Origin: an uncultured Lewinella sp.
GTDB taxonomy: Bacteria > Bacteroidota > Bacteroidia > Chitinophagales > Saprospiraceae
Assembly: GCA_937873655.1 (NCBI GenBank)
Contig: CALMYQ010000021.1
Coordinates: 1 to 64,000 of the forward strand
Length of the DNA stretch: 64,000 nucleotides
Reading direction: 5' to 3'
The notes under the pieces are model-generated. The model searched no databases. It had not been told where the DNA came from and saw nothing but the letters and a program-made list of their open reading frames with translations. Both the position numbers and the translations under genes were made by a program. Below, piece by piece: positions 54,369 to 62,929 of the stretch; positions within the stretch are counted from its first letter, which is position 1, and each line of letters begins with the position of its first letter.

Positions 54369-55810
54369 AACGAAGCTTCCTGATCCTGTTGCTGCTGCTG
54401 TTGGTCCGGATAACGATCTGGCCCCAAACCCGCACCCTGAGCCTGGAGCGCACAATCGATCTGGCCCGGGAGCAATCGGTAGCCGCCCGGAAGGCCAATA
54501 CCGTAAAAGTGACCCGTTATTGGGAATGGCGGGCCTTCAAATCCAACTATCGGCCCAGCATCACCTGGAGCGGCCAGGCGCCGGGCTTCAGCCGGACTTC
54601 CAAGGAAGTCATTCAACCCGACGGTACGGTCAGGTTCCAATCCATCTCCCAGAACAATTACGTCAGCCTGGTCAGCCTCAGCCAACCAATCGCGCTTACG
54701 GGCGGCGCCCTTTTCATCGGTACTTATCTGCAGCGTTTTGACGACCTGAACCAGGACAATACCCTCTACAACGGCATACCGCTTCAACTCGGCATCAGCC
54801 AGCCCATATTTGCGTACAACCCGCTGAAATGGGATAAACGGATTGAACCGCTCCGGTACCGGGAATCCCAACAGGTTTATGTTGCCGATATGGAAGAGAT
54901 CGGGGTGACGGCCCTGGATTATTTTTTCAACCTGCAGATCGCTCAGATCGATTATGCCATCGCAGCAACAAATGGGACCAATACCGACACCATATTCCGC
55001 ATCACCAGTGAGAAATACAACCTCGGCAAGGTGTCCAGGAATGACTTGCTGCAGTTGAAACTTGAAAAACTGAAGGCCGCCAAGGCGCTGGCACAGGCGC
55101 AGCAGGACCTGAAAACCGCCGAACTGGACCTGGGATCATACATCGGATTCCGGGACTTGACGGACGTGCGGTTGGTCCTTCCGGAAAACATCCGGGAAGT
55201 GGACGTCCGGGAAGAAACCGCCCTGAAAGAGGCCCTGGAAAACCGGCCGGAAGCCATTTCCTTTGCCCGCCGGGACCTCGAGGCGGAAAAAGAAGTTGCG
55301 CAGGCCAAGGGCAGCACCGGGTTCTCTGCCGGCCTGACCGGGACGCTGGGATTTGCCAAAACAGGCGACCGGATCGGCGATATCTACCGGAATCCGCCGG
55401 ATCAGCAAACCCTTTCTTTGACCTTTAATTTTCCGATCGTAGATTGGGGACGCTCAAAATCGCAAATTGAAACAGCCAGGGCCAACCAACAACTGGCGCT
55501 GACGGAAATAGAACAGGACCGGATCGATTTTGAACAGCAATTGCTGACCGAGGTCGGCAGGTTTCACCGCTTTTACACCCAGGTGGACCTCAACCGGGAA
55601 ATGGATGAACTGGCCCAGGACCGCTATCAGATCGCCCAGGACCGCTTCATCGCCGGCAACCTCGGCATTACCGAACTGGTGATCGCGCTGCAGGACAAAG
55701 ACCGCGCCAAACGGGATTATGTCCTTTCGCTGCGGGATTACTGGCGGAGTTATTACCTGATCCGGCTGCTGACACTTTACGATTTTGAAAAGGCACAAAA
55801 ATTAAAATAA
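54365..55810 (+). CDS. TolC-family outer membrane channel
   Basis: 481 residues with a signal peptide (to TIWPQ, about residue 20). The body has the duplicated helical hairpins of TolC proteins (RTIDLAREQSVAARKANTV and ITSEKYNLGKVSRNDLLQLKLEKLKAAKALAQAQ in the first half, ARANQQLALTEIEQDRIDFEQQ and YQIAQDRFIAGNLGITELVIAL in the second). It gives the exporter its outer-membrane exit. It overlaps the fusion protein gene by 4 bp (ATGA) and is followed by the ATPase after 11 bp, so the three are coupled. Confidence 0.92.
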   Translation: MKRSFLILLLLLLVRITIWPQTRTLSLERTIDLAREQSVAARKANTVKVTRYWEWRAFKSNYRPSITWSGQAPGFSRTSKEVIQPDGTVRFQSISQNNYVSLVSLSQPIALTGGALFIGTYLQRFDDLNQDNTLYNGIPLQLGISQPIFAYNPLKWDKRIEPLRYRESQQVYVADMEEIGVTALDYFFNLQIAQIDYAIAATNGTNTDTIFRITSEKYNLGKVSRNDLLQLKLEKLKAAKALAQAQQDLKTAELDLGSYIGFRDLTDVRLVLPENIREVDVREETALKEALENRPEAISFARRDLEAEKEVAQAKGSTGFSAGLTGTLGFAKTGDRIGDIYRNPPDQQTLSLTFNFPIVDWGRSKSQIETARANQQLALTEIEQDRIDFEQQLLTEVGRFHRFYTQVDLNREMDELAQDRYQIAQDRFIAGNLGITELVIALQDKDRAKRDYVLSLRDYWRSYYLIRLLTLYDFEKAQKLK

Positions 55811-55821
55811 ACGCAATCAGC

Positions 55822-56487
55822 ATGATCGCTTTGCAGAACGTCAATAAGGTCTACCAGACCAAATCCATTGAAACGGTGGCGTTGAACCGGATCAACCTGG
55901 AGGTCGCGGGCGGGGAATTCCTGGCCATCATGGGGCCCTCCGGGTGCGGCAAAAGTACACTCCTCAACATCATGGGCCTGCTGGATGAGCCGACCGATGG
56001 CGCGGTATCGATCAACGCCTCGGACCTCAAAGGCTATACCGACAAACAACTCGCCCGGTTCCGGAACAAGCATATCGGGTTTGTTTTCCAGAGCTACCAC
56101 CTGATCAACGACCTCCAGGTGATGGACAATGTGGAGATCCCGTTGCTGTACAGGCGGGTGTCCGGGAAGGAGCGGCGGCAACTGGCGGCAGAGGCCCTTA
56201 CCAGGGTGGGGCTGCGCAACCGGATGGAGCATTTTCCGACCCAGCTTTCCGGCGGCCAGTGCCAACGGGTCGCCATCGCCAGGGCCATCGTAGGCCAGCC
56301 GTCCATCATCCTTGCCGACGAACCAACCGGAAACCTCGACAGCGTCATGGGCGCGGAGATCATGGAAATCCTGCTCCAGCTCAACCAGGAAAACGGGACG
56401 ACCATCGTCATGGTGACCCACGATGAGACCATGGCCCGCCAGGCCCACCGCATCGTCCGGTTGTTCGACGGCAGCCAGGTGATGTGA
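55822..56487 (+). CDS. ABC transporter ATPase (LolD/MacB type)
   Basis: 221 residues, the standard length. Walker A GPSGCGKST at about residues 38-46, Q-loop near VFQSYHL, signature LSGGQCQRVAIARAI, Walker B IILADEPTGNLDS and the switch His in VTHDE. It energises the two permeases that follow and may also serve the separate permeases at 27-35 kb that lack an ATPase. A 19-unit heptamer array begins exactly at its 3' end. Confidence 0.95.
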   Translation: MIALQNVNKVYQTKSIETVALNRINLEVAGGEFLAIMGPSGCGKSTLLNIMGLLDEPTDGAVSINASDLKGYTDKQLARFRNKHIGFVFQSYHLINDLQVMDNVEIPLLYRRVSGKERRQLAAEALTRVGLRNRMEHFPTQLSGGQCQRVAIARAIVGQPSIILADEPTGNLDSVMGAEIMEILLQLNQENGTTIVMVTHDETMARQAHRIVRLFDGSQVM

Positions 56488-56620
56488 TTGGGAGTTGTAA
56501 GTTGGGAGTCGTAAGTTGTAAGTTGGGAGTCGTAAGTCGTAAGTTGTAAGTCTTGAGTTGTAAGTCGTAAGTCGTGAGTTGTAAGTCGTGAGTTGTAAGT
56601 CGTAAGTCGTGAGTTGTAAG
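56488..56620. repeat. Heptamer array of 19 units
   Basis: Nineteen units in unbroken 7-base phase, of the form TYGKRAG (TTGGGAG, TTGTAAG, TCGTAAG, TCGTGAG and one TCTTGAG). The array starts immediately after the ATPase stop codon and interrupts the exporter operon before the permeases. TCGTAAG is the reverse complement of the CTTACGA units in the array at 50377. Confidence 0.88.
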
Positions 56621-56643
56621 CCCGCATGCCTAGTGAGTCGTAA

Positions 56644-56652
56644 GGGGGGGGG
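56644..56652. repeat. G9 homopolymer
   Basis: Nine G in the intergenic gap between the ATPase and the first permease, after the heptamer array. It is not in a coding frame. It could affect read-through or transcript folding, but nothing else supports a role. Confidence 0.6.
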
Positions 56653-56734
56653 CTTATGAGGCATGAACCCGCGAGGTTGAGCGGTTATCCGGGAGGCGAT
56701 AGCGGCGAATTTATTAATCCTTTATCAGTTGAAT

Positions 56735-57988
56735 ATGCTGCGCAATTATCTCAAAATAGCCTGGAAGGTGTTGAAACGCAATCCGTTCTTCACGTTCGTC
56801 AGCTTGTTCGGCATCAGCCTGACCATTGCGATCCTGCTGGTGCTGGCGGCATTGATCGATCATGCCCTTGGGGCCCATTATCCGGAGACTTTCAGAGACA
56901 GAACCCTCAATGTGCTTCGCGTGCGGATGGATAACGGCAAGGACGGGTCCTGGCAGGAGCAGGCCAGTTTTTATTATCTCGACCATTATGTGAAACAATT
57001 GAAAACGCCCGAGGTCGTCGCCCTCATTTCGCATGGCGAGCTGACCAACACTTTTGTGGGCAACAAAAAACTGTCGCTGACCCTGAAATATACCTGTGAG
57101 AATTTCTGGCGTGCGAATGATTTCGATTTTCTGGAAGGGCGCCCGTACGACAAGCAACAGATCGACAATAACGAATATGTCGCGGTGATCTCCGAAGCTA
57201 CCCGGGACGCCTATTTCGGCAAAGGACAAAAGGCGGCAGGGCAGTGGATCGAGACCGATAATACCCGTTACCGGGTTTCGGGGGTGGTCAGGAACGTATC
57301 CCAGGCCAGGTTCATCACCTTTTCCGACATCTATGCGCCGTACAATACTTCCAAATCGAACCTGGACGAAAAGATCTTCCTGGGGCCCTATTTCGGGATC
57401 ATCCTGGCGCGCAGCAAATCCGATCTGCCCAGGATCCGGGAGGAATTCCAATCCATGGTCAGCCGGATTGAAATACCCCCGCTGGAAGACTGGCGCAAAG
57501 AATACAAGTTCCTGGTGTCGAAAGTATCCACTCCGTATGAAATGATCGCATCGACCGTTTTCGGGGAAGACAACTCGCCGGCAGCCAAATTAACGGCTAT
57601 TCTGGTGACGGCTATGGTGCTGTTCATGTCGCTGCCCGCCTTGAACCTGGTCAACCTGAATTCCAGCAGGATCATGGAGCGCTCCTCCGAGATCGGCGTG
57701 CGCAAGGCTTTCGGCGCCACCTCTTCAACCCTGGTCGTGCAGTTTATTGTAGAAAATATCCTGCTGACCCTGGTCGGCGGCATCATTGCGCTGGTCCTGG
57801 CAGCCGGCATTCTGGAATGGGTTGAAGGGAGCGGGTTGATCCCTTACGCAAGCTTGTCGATCAATTTCAGGATCTTCCTCGTCGCCGTGATCCTCTGCTT
57901 TTTCTTTGGTATCCTTTCGGGGGTGCTGCCCGCTTTCCAAATGTCCAAGCTCAAGATTGTTAACGCCTTAAAAGACCACGAACTATGA
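56735..57988 (+). CDS. ABC transporter permease, FtsX type (first of two)
   Basis: 418 residues from ATG 56735 (MLRNYLKIAWKVLKRNPFF); a TTG six bases upstream is less likely. The N-terminal helix (FTFVSLFGISLTIAILLVLAA), the periplasmic MacB-like domain (to about 280), and the three FtsX helices with EIGVRKAFGATSSTLVVQFIVENI and a final IFLVAVILCFFFGILSGVLPA are all present. It overlaps the second permease by 4 bp. The two probably form a heterodimer served by the ATPase at 55822. Substrate unknown. Confidence 0.92.
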   Translation: MLRNYLKIAWKVLKRNPFFTFVSLFGISLTIAILLVLAALIDHALGAHYPETFRDRTLNVLRVRMDNGKDGSWQEQASFYYLDHYVKQLKTPEVVALISHGELTNTFVGNKKLSLTLKYTCENFWRANDFDFLEGRPYDKQQIDNNEYVAVISEATRDAYFGKGQKAAGQWIETDNTRYRVSGVVRNVSQARFITFSDIYAPYNTSKSNLDEKIFLGPYFGIILARSKSDLPRIREEFQSMVSRIEIPPLEDWRKEYKFLVSKVSTPYEMIASTVFGEDNSPAAKLTAILVTAMVLFMSLPALNLVNLNSSRIMERSSEIGVRKAFGATSSTLVVQFIVENILLTLVGGIIALVLAAGILEWVEGSGLIPYASLSINFRIFLVAVILCFFFGILSGVLPAFQMSKLKIVNALKDHEL

Positions 57989-59151
57989 TCCGGCACTTGT
58001 TCAAACTGATCTGGAACCAAAAGCGGAAAAACCTGGGGATTCTGTTTGAGATCCTGTTTTCCTACATGGTCCTTTTCGCGGTTTTCAGTTTTGGGTTCTT
58101 TTACCTCAGGTTTTATCTGCAGCCGCTGGGGTTTGAATACAAAGACAGGTGGGCGGTTTTCCTGAACTGGAACGATACGCCGGGAGGAGACGTGGAAACC
58201 ATTCAGCAGGCGATGGCGGATCAGTTGAAGGGGCACGTGGAAATTGAACGGTTTGCTTTTTCCAATGAGGTCATGCCGTTTGCCAATTACATCAATTTCA
58301 CCGGATTCAAAACGGAAGAAAAGAGCGAAGGCGCCTATGTGTTCACTGCGGATGACCGCTATTTCCAGACCATGGGGATGCACCTGCAGGAAGGGCGGTG
58401 GTTTGAGGAGCAGGATGAAAGCGCTCCGGTTCTGCCGGCGGTTGTCACCCGGTCGTTCGGCACGGCGATGTTCGGCACGGATTCACCGCTTGGAAAATCG
58501 ATCTTTGAAGGCGATAATACCCAAAGAAAGATCATCGGCGTTGTGGATGATTTTCGGTTCGGCGGCGACCTGGAAGGCCGCAACAACAGCGTTTTTTTAA
58601 GAATGGCCACCCGGCAACCGGCGCCCCGGATGCTGTTGAAGGTGAAATCGTCGGCAGGCGCGGCATTTGAGGCCAAATTGCTGAAGGATTTCCAGCGGCT
58701 GGCGCCGGGTTGGTCGATCGAGATCAAATACATGGAGGAAATGCGCCGGACCAATATCAGGCAGCGCCTGATCCCGCTGATCGCCTTCGGCATAATCGGG
58801 TTATTCCTGGTCTTTAATGTGGCGCTCGGCCTGTTTGGGGTGCTTTGGCAGAATATCGGCAAACGGCGCGAGGAGATCGGCGTGCGGCGCGCCATGGGAT
58901 CCACCCAAAAAGAGATTGCTTCCCAATTTATCGGGGAGATGACCGTACTCGCAACCCTGAGCCTGCTGCTGGGTGTCTTTTTTGCCGTTCAGTTTCCGCT
59001 TTTACACGTCTTCAAGGTCGCAACAGAGGTCTATATTGCAGCCATTCTGGCCGGCATGCTGGTTATTTATTCCCTGGTTTTTCTTTGTTCTTTTTTCCCA
59101 AGCCTTCAGGCCGCCCGGATGCACCCGGCTGTCGCATTGAGGGACGAATAA
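57985..59151 (+). CDS. ABC transporter permease, FtsX type (second of two)
   Basis: 388 residues, overlapping the previous gene by 4 bp (ATGA). An N-terminal helix (ILFEILFSYMVLFAVFSFGFFYL) is followed by a periplasmic domain and three FtsX helices containing EIGVRRAMGSTQKEIASQFIGEM. The partner permease and this one each have one FtsX module, unlike the 800-residue double proteins at 27-35 kb. It completes the exporter before the NtrC-type regulator gene 225 bp downstream. Confidence 0.92.
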   Translation: MIRHLFKLIWNQKRKNLGILFEILFSYMVLFAVFSFGFFYLRFYLQPLGFEYKDRWAVFLNWNDTPGGDVETIQQAMADQLKGHVEIERFAFSNEVMPFANYINFTGFKTEEKSEGAYVFTADDRYFQTMGMHLQEGRWFEEQDESAPVLPAVVTRSFGTAMFGTDSPLGKSIFEGDNTQRKIIGVVDDFRFGGDLEGRNNSVFLRMATRQPAPRMLLKVKSSAGAAFEAKLLKDFQRLAPGWSIEIKYMEEMRRTNIRQRLIPLIAFGIIGLFLVFNVALGLFGVLWQNIGKRREEIGVRRAMGSTQKEIASQFIGEMTVLATLSLLLGVFFAVQFPLLHVFKVATEVYIAAILAGMLVIYSLVFLCSFFPSLQAARMHPAVALRDE

Positions 59152-59236
59152 GCCGCAGGAGGCCACCTGATTTTCAACACAGCAAAATCGGGGTCGCCGG
59201 CTGATGATTTGGTGATTAAAGCCCGCAGCCTGCCAG

Positions 59237-59281
59237 TTGGGAGCTCCCGCCGGCTGAGGACTGCCAACTGCCAACTAAAAA
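59237..59281. repeat. Inverted heptamer repeat
   Basis: CTGAGGA, CTGCCAA, CTGCCAA, CTAAAAA (59254-59281) are in 7-base phase and follow an opposed TTGGGAG-type unit, so CAGTTGG pairs with CCAACTG. CTGCCAA units also occur in the array at 50377, and TTGGGAG in the array at 56488. It lies between the last permease and the regulator gene and is the smallest member of this repeat set. Confidence 0.65.
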
Positions 59282-59376
59282 AGCCGGCTCATGGATGAAA
59301 CCTGTTGTTTTTTGTATAATTTCACTTGAAATCCGGGATATCTGAATCAACCCGCCGTATTCGGCGGCAACAGCGT

Positions 59377-60738
59377 ATGATCCTTATCATTGATGATGAA
59401 CAAGCGGTACTGGCTTCATTGAGGTTGTTGTTTTTGCAGAACGGACTGGAAAGCGCCGGTGCAAAAACACCTCAGACAGCTATGGATCATATCCGGGCAA
59501 ACCGCCCCGATCTTGTTTTGCTGGACATGAACTTCAGCGTGGACACCTCCGGCAGGGAAGGCCTTGCGCTGCTGAGGCGCATCCTGGAATACGACCCGGG
59601 CATTCCCGTGATCCTGATTACCGGATGGAGCACCCTGCAACTGGCCGTCGAAGGTATGAAAACCGGCGCCAGGGATTTCATCAGCAAGCCCTGGGACAAT
59701 GAACACCTGCTGAATTCCGTCCGGACCATCCTCTCCCTTTCCGACGCCGGAACGCTGAGCCCTTCCCGGAAAAAACTGGATGAAGCCTACCACTTTGAAC
59801 ACATCATCGGCGAGGACCCGGAATTCCTCAAGGTCCTGGAAACGGTCGGCCGGGTAGCCCCCACCGATGCCTCCGTGCTCATCCTGGGGGAAAGCGGGAC
59901 CGGTAAGGAACTCATCGCGGAGGCGATCCATCAGAACAGCAGCCGCCGCCAGAACCCGTTTGTCAAGGTTAACCTCGGGGGCATTTCCGGGAGTCTGTTC
60001 GAAAGCGAATTGTTCGGGCATAAAAAAGGCGCTTTCACCGATGCGCGGCACGACCGCAAAGGCCGTTTCGAACTGTCCGATACCGGCACCATTTTCCTGG
60101 ATGAGATCGGAGAACTGGAGCTTTCCAGTCAGGTCAAACTGCTGCGGGTCTTGCAGGACCGGAGCTTCGAAATGCTGGGCAGCAGCTTCAGCCGCCGGGT
60201 GGACGTCCGGGTGATCAGCGCGACCAACCGGGACCTGTCGGAAGAAGTAGCCGCGGGAAATTTCAGGGAGGACCTGTTTTACCGGATCAACCTCATTACG
60301 GTCAGGGTGCCCTCCTTGCGGGAGCGGCCTGCCGACATTCCGAAACTGGCTGATTTTTACGTTCAAAACCTCAAACGCCTGTACCGGCGGCCCGGTGTGC
60401 ACCTGAGCAAGTCCGCGACAGCGTGGCTGCAGCATTATCCCTTTCCCGGTAATGTGCGGCAATTGAAAAACCTGGTGGAGCGCACCGTGCTGCTCACCCA
60501 AAAAGACCAGTTGCAAGCCGAGGATTTCCGGGATCACCTCGACCCCGCGGGCAGCAAGGTCCATAAAGCCGCCTTTCCGGAAGTGGGCTCCATTTCTCTG
60601 GAAGATATGGAAAAGGAAATGATCGTGAAAGCCATGGATTTTCATGGCAATAATATCGGCAAGGTGGCTGTTGCATTGGGGATCACCAGGAGCTCGCTAT
60701 ACAGACGGCTGGACAAATACCGCATTCCGCATGACTAA
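59377..60738 (+). CDS. NtrC-family sigma-54-dependent response regulator
   Basis: 453 residues from ATG 59377 (MILIIDDEQA). The receiver domain (1-125; phospho-Asp in LVLLDMNFSVD) is followed by the AAA+ sigma-54 activator domain (about 145-370; Walker A GESGTGKE, Walker B TIFLDEIGEL, ISATNRDL) and a Fis-type helix-turn-helix (NNIGKVAVALGITRSSLYRRLDKY). The sigma-54 contact loop reads GAFTDA instead of the textbook GAFTGA; this variant is seen in other activators. The kinase gene overlaps its stop by 8 bp. It is the natural activator for the exporter promoter at 53072. Confidence 0.94.
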   Translation: MILIIDDEQAVLASLRLLFLQNGLESAGAKTPQTAMDHIRANRPDLVLLDMNFSVDTSGREGLALLRRILEYDPGIPVILITGWSTLQLAVEGMKTGARDFISKPWDNEHLLNSVRTILSLSDAGTLSPSRKKLDEAYHFEHIIGEDPEFLKVLETVGRVAPTDASVLILGESGTGKELIAEAIHQNSSRRQNPFVKVNLGGISGSLFESELFGHKKGAFTDARHDRKGRFELSDTGTIFLDEIGELELSSQVKLLRVLQDRSFEMLGSSFSRRVDVRVISATNRDLSEEVAAGNFREDLFYRINLITVRVPSLRERPADIPKLADFYVQNLKRLYRRPGVHLSKSATAWLQHYPFPGNVRQLKNLVERTVLLTQKDQLQAEDFRDHLDPAGSKVHKAAFPEVGSISLEDMEKEMIVKAMDFHGNNIGKVAVALGITRSSLYRRLDKYRIPHD

Positions 60739-62053
60739 ATTAAAGTTGAGGAGCCGATACATTCTGCTGATCGCCTCGCTGCACCTGGTCGTGTTGGTGC
60801 TGACCTTCTTCATCTTTGATGAAAACAAGCTGCTATTCATCGGAGCTGAAGCCGTTCTCCTGGTTTCCGCCTACTTTTTTTTCCGATTGTACAAAGCCCT
60901 CGTGGCGCCGGTTCAGCTCATTTCCAAAGGCGTAAATGCCATCATGGACCGGGATTTTCAGGTCAAGTTCCAGGAAATCGGTCAGCCTGAAATGGACCAC
61001 CTGATCCAGGTTTACAACAGGATGATCGATGAATTGCGACAGGAACGGACGCAAACCGTCGAAAAGAACCTGCTGCTCGAAAAACTCATTCGGTCCTCCC
61101 CCACGGGCATCATCCAGCTGGATCTGGAAGGGCGGATCTCCTCCTGCAACCCCAGGGCGGTGGCTATGTTAAAAATGAATGAAAAAGACCTTATCGGGAA
61201 GTCTCCGGATGAATGGGAGGCGCCCTTGCTGAAAGCTTTGTCCAAACTGGAAAAAGACGCCTCCTGCACCATTCGCGTCAACGGCATTGAAACCTACAAA
61301 TGTCATAAATCTCATTTTATCGACCGCGGATTTCCGAACTACTACCTCCAGATCGAGGAGTTGACGGCTGAAAAACTGGAAATAGAGAAAAAGGCCTACG
61401 GGAATGTCATCCGCATGATGGCCCATGAAGTCAACAATTCAATCGGTCCGGTGAATTCGATCCTGGATTCGCTCGGCGTATACGGCCGGGAATTGCCGGA
61501 AGAAATCCGGAAAGAATTCGGCGACGCTATCCAGATCGCCCGCGAACGGAATCTGAAACTGAACCAGTTTATGGTCAATTTCGCCGATGTGGTGCGGTTG
61601 CCCGCGCCACTCCCCGAATGGACGGATTTGCCGGACATGATCCGGAGGGTCGCCCGGTTCATGTCGTTTGAAACGGGCGAAAAAAAGATCCGTTTTCAAT
61701 TGGACCTGCCCGAGGACCCCATCCGGGTAAGCCTGGATGTCCGGCAAATGGAACAGGTTCTCATCAATATCCTTAAAAATTCGATCGAGGCCATTGAAAA
61801 AACAGGCGATATCCGGATCGGGCTGAAGCGTAATCCGGTCCGTTTAGAGATTATTGATACGGGGCCGGGCCTTCCTCAGGATAAGGAACAAGAGATATTT
61901 GCCTATTTTTTCAGCACTAAAAGCGGCGGGCAGGGTGTGGGATTGATCCTGGTCAGGGAGATCCTGATCAACCACGGCTTCGGCTTTTCGCTGAGTACGA
62001 ACGGGCAGAGCGGGGCCGTTTTCCGGATCGAGTTCGAACGCGCGAACCGTTAA
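60731..62053 (+). CDS. NtrB-like sensor histidine kinase
   Basis: 440 residues from ATG 60731 (MTKLKLRSRY), overlapping the regulator by 8 bp. Two transmembrane helices lie close together near the N-terminus (YILLIASLHLVVLVLTFFIF and LLFIGAEAVLLVSAYFFF) with almost no periplasmic loop. A HAMP-like linker, a PAS-like domain (LLLEKLIRSSPTGIIQLDLEG), H-box MMAHEVNNSIGPVNSIL, and an ATPase domain (ILKNSIEAIE, DTGPGLP, GGQGVGLIL) follow. The lack of a periplasmic domain suggests membrane or cytoplasmic sensing. It is the partner kinase of the NtrC-type regulator. Confidence 0.94.
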   Translation: MTKLKLRSRYILLIASLHLVVLVLTFFIFDENKLLFIGAEAVLLVSAYFFFRLYKALVAPVQLISKGVNAIMDRDFQVKFQEIGQPEMDHLIQVYNRMIDELRQERTQTVEKNLLLEKLIRSSPTGIIQLDLEGRISSCNPRAVAMLKMNEKDLIGKSPDEWEAPLLKALSKLEKDASCTIRVNGIETYKCHKSHFIDRGFPNYYLQIEELTAEKLEIEKKAYGNVIRMMAHEVNNSIGPVNSILDSLGVYGRELPEEIRKEFGDAIQIARERNLKLNQFMVNFADVVRLPAPLPEWTDLPDMIRRVARFMSFETGEKKIRFQLDLPEDPIRVSLDVRQMEQVLINILKNSIEAIEKTGDIRIGLKRNPVRLEIIDTGPGLPQDKEQEIFAYFFSTKSGGQGVGLILVREILINHGFGFSLSTNGQSGAVFRIEFERANR

Positions 62054-62859
62054 CCCAGGTACCCGCCGACCCTGCTGTAGACCATTCCGGGTTTCCACGC
62101 TTTCATTTCACCAAACCGCATCATATAGGCCGGGCGCAGGACGGTCCATTCCCGTTCGGTCAGGCGACCGGCCAGGTCGGCGTGTTCTTCCGGGATCACG
62201 ACCACCGGTTTTCCAGCACCCTCCCGCAGTTGCAGGAGCGACATGCCGGCCGCCGCGGTTTGCGCAATGACCAGCCCTTCGCCCAGATCGGGCAGGTAGA
62301 AGCCTTCAACCCGCCTGTGGTCCCGGGTGTATACCCAGGCATTGTGCAGAAACCGGATCAGTACCCGGCTTCGGTCCTCGCCCATGGCCGCCAGGTCCAT
62401 CTGGAGGATTTCGGATAAAAAAACCGGATCGAACCGGCGGATATTCGGATCGGGTCGGGTGGGGGCCGGGAACGAGCCTTCCGGTCTTTTGAAAAACAGA
62501 TAGCGCCCGCATTCCTGAAAACCCAGTTTTCTGTAGATAATTTCGCCGGCCGGGGTAGCCAATAAAAAAAGGTTCTTACCTTTGGATATCCCTTTTTGCA
62601 TCAGGTGTTCGGTGATCATTTTACCGACGCCGCGTCCCCTCGCAGCTTCCCTTACGACAATATTCCCCAGCCAGGCCGAATTTTCAAGGATCATGAGTTC
62701 ACCGACACCTATCAGTTGTGATTCGTCAGTCACTTTGATCGCATAAAAGTAATCCTGGTCCAGGTGTCTGCGGAATACCTGGGAAATATCCCCCCAATCC
62801 GGCGGATTGATTTCAGGGATCAGGTCAAGGTCCTTTGCCTCGAGCAGGGATATCTGCAT
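62050..62859 (-). CDS. GNAT family N-acetyltransferase
   Basis: 269 residues from ATG 62859 (MQISLLEAKDLD). The first domain has the acetyl-CoA loop VVREAARGRGVGKMI near residue 75 and the LGFQECGRY motif. A second, GNAT-like C-terminal domain spans about 150-269. It converges on the kinase gene with a 4 bp overlap. Substrate unknown; the family acetylates amines on proteins or small molecules. Confidence 0.88.
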   Translation of the reverse strand: MQISLLEAKDLDLIPEINPPDWGDISQVFRRHLDQDYFYAIKVTDESQLIGVGELMILENSAWLGNIVVREAARGRGVGKMITEHLMQKGISKGKNLFLLATPAGEIIYRKLGFQECGRYLFFKRPEGSFPAPTRPDPNIRRFDPVFLSEILQMDLAAMGEDRSRVLIRFLHNAWVYTRDHRRVEGFYLPDLGEGLVIAQTAAAGMSLLQLREGAGKPVVVIPEEHADLAGRLTEREWTVLRPAYMMRFGEMKAWKPGMVYSRVGGYLG

Positions 62860-62929
62860 GGTTGATTTTTTGCAAAGGTAGGCCCTCCGCAAAGGCGACA
62901 GACAAAAATTATCAGTAATACCCAACACT

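Noticed and set aside
56488..56620. CRISPR-like repeat array
   Set aside because: Units are 7 bases with no spacers. There is no cas gene nearby.
55777..56664. Minus-strand frame with repeated LTTY units
   Set aside because: The repeats are just the translated heptamer array, and the rest is antisense to the ABC ATPase.
59377..60738. GAFTDA instead of GAFTGA as a sign that the sigma-54 activator is inactive
   Set aside because: All other motifs are intact and this variant is found in working family members. It is noted in the gene entry only.
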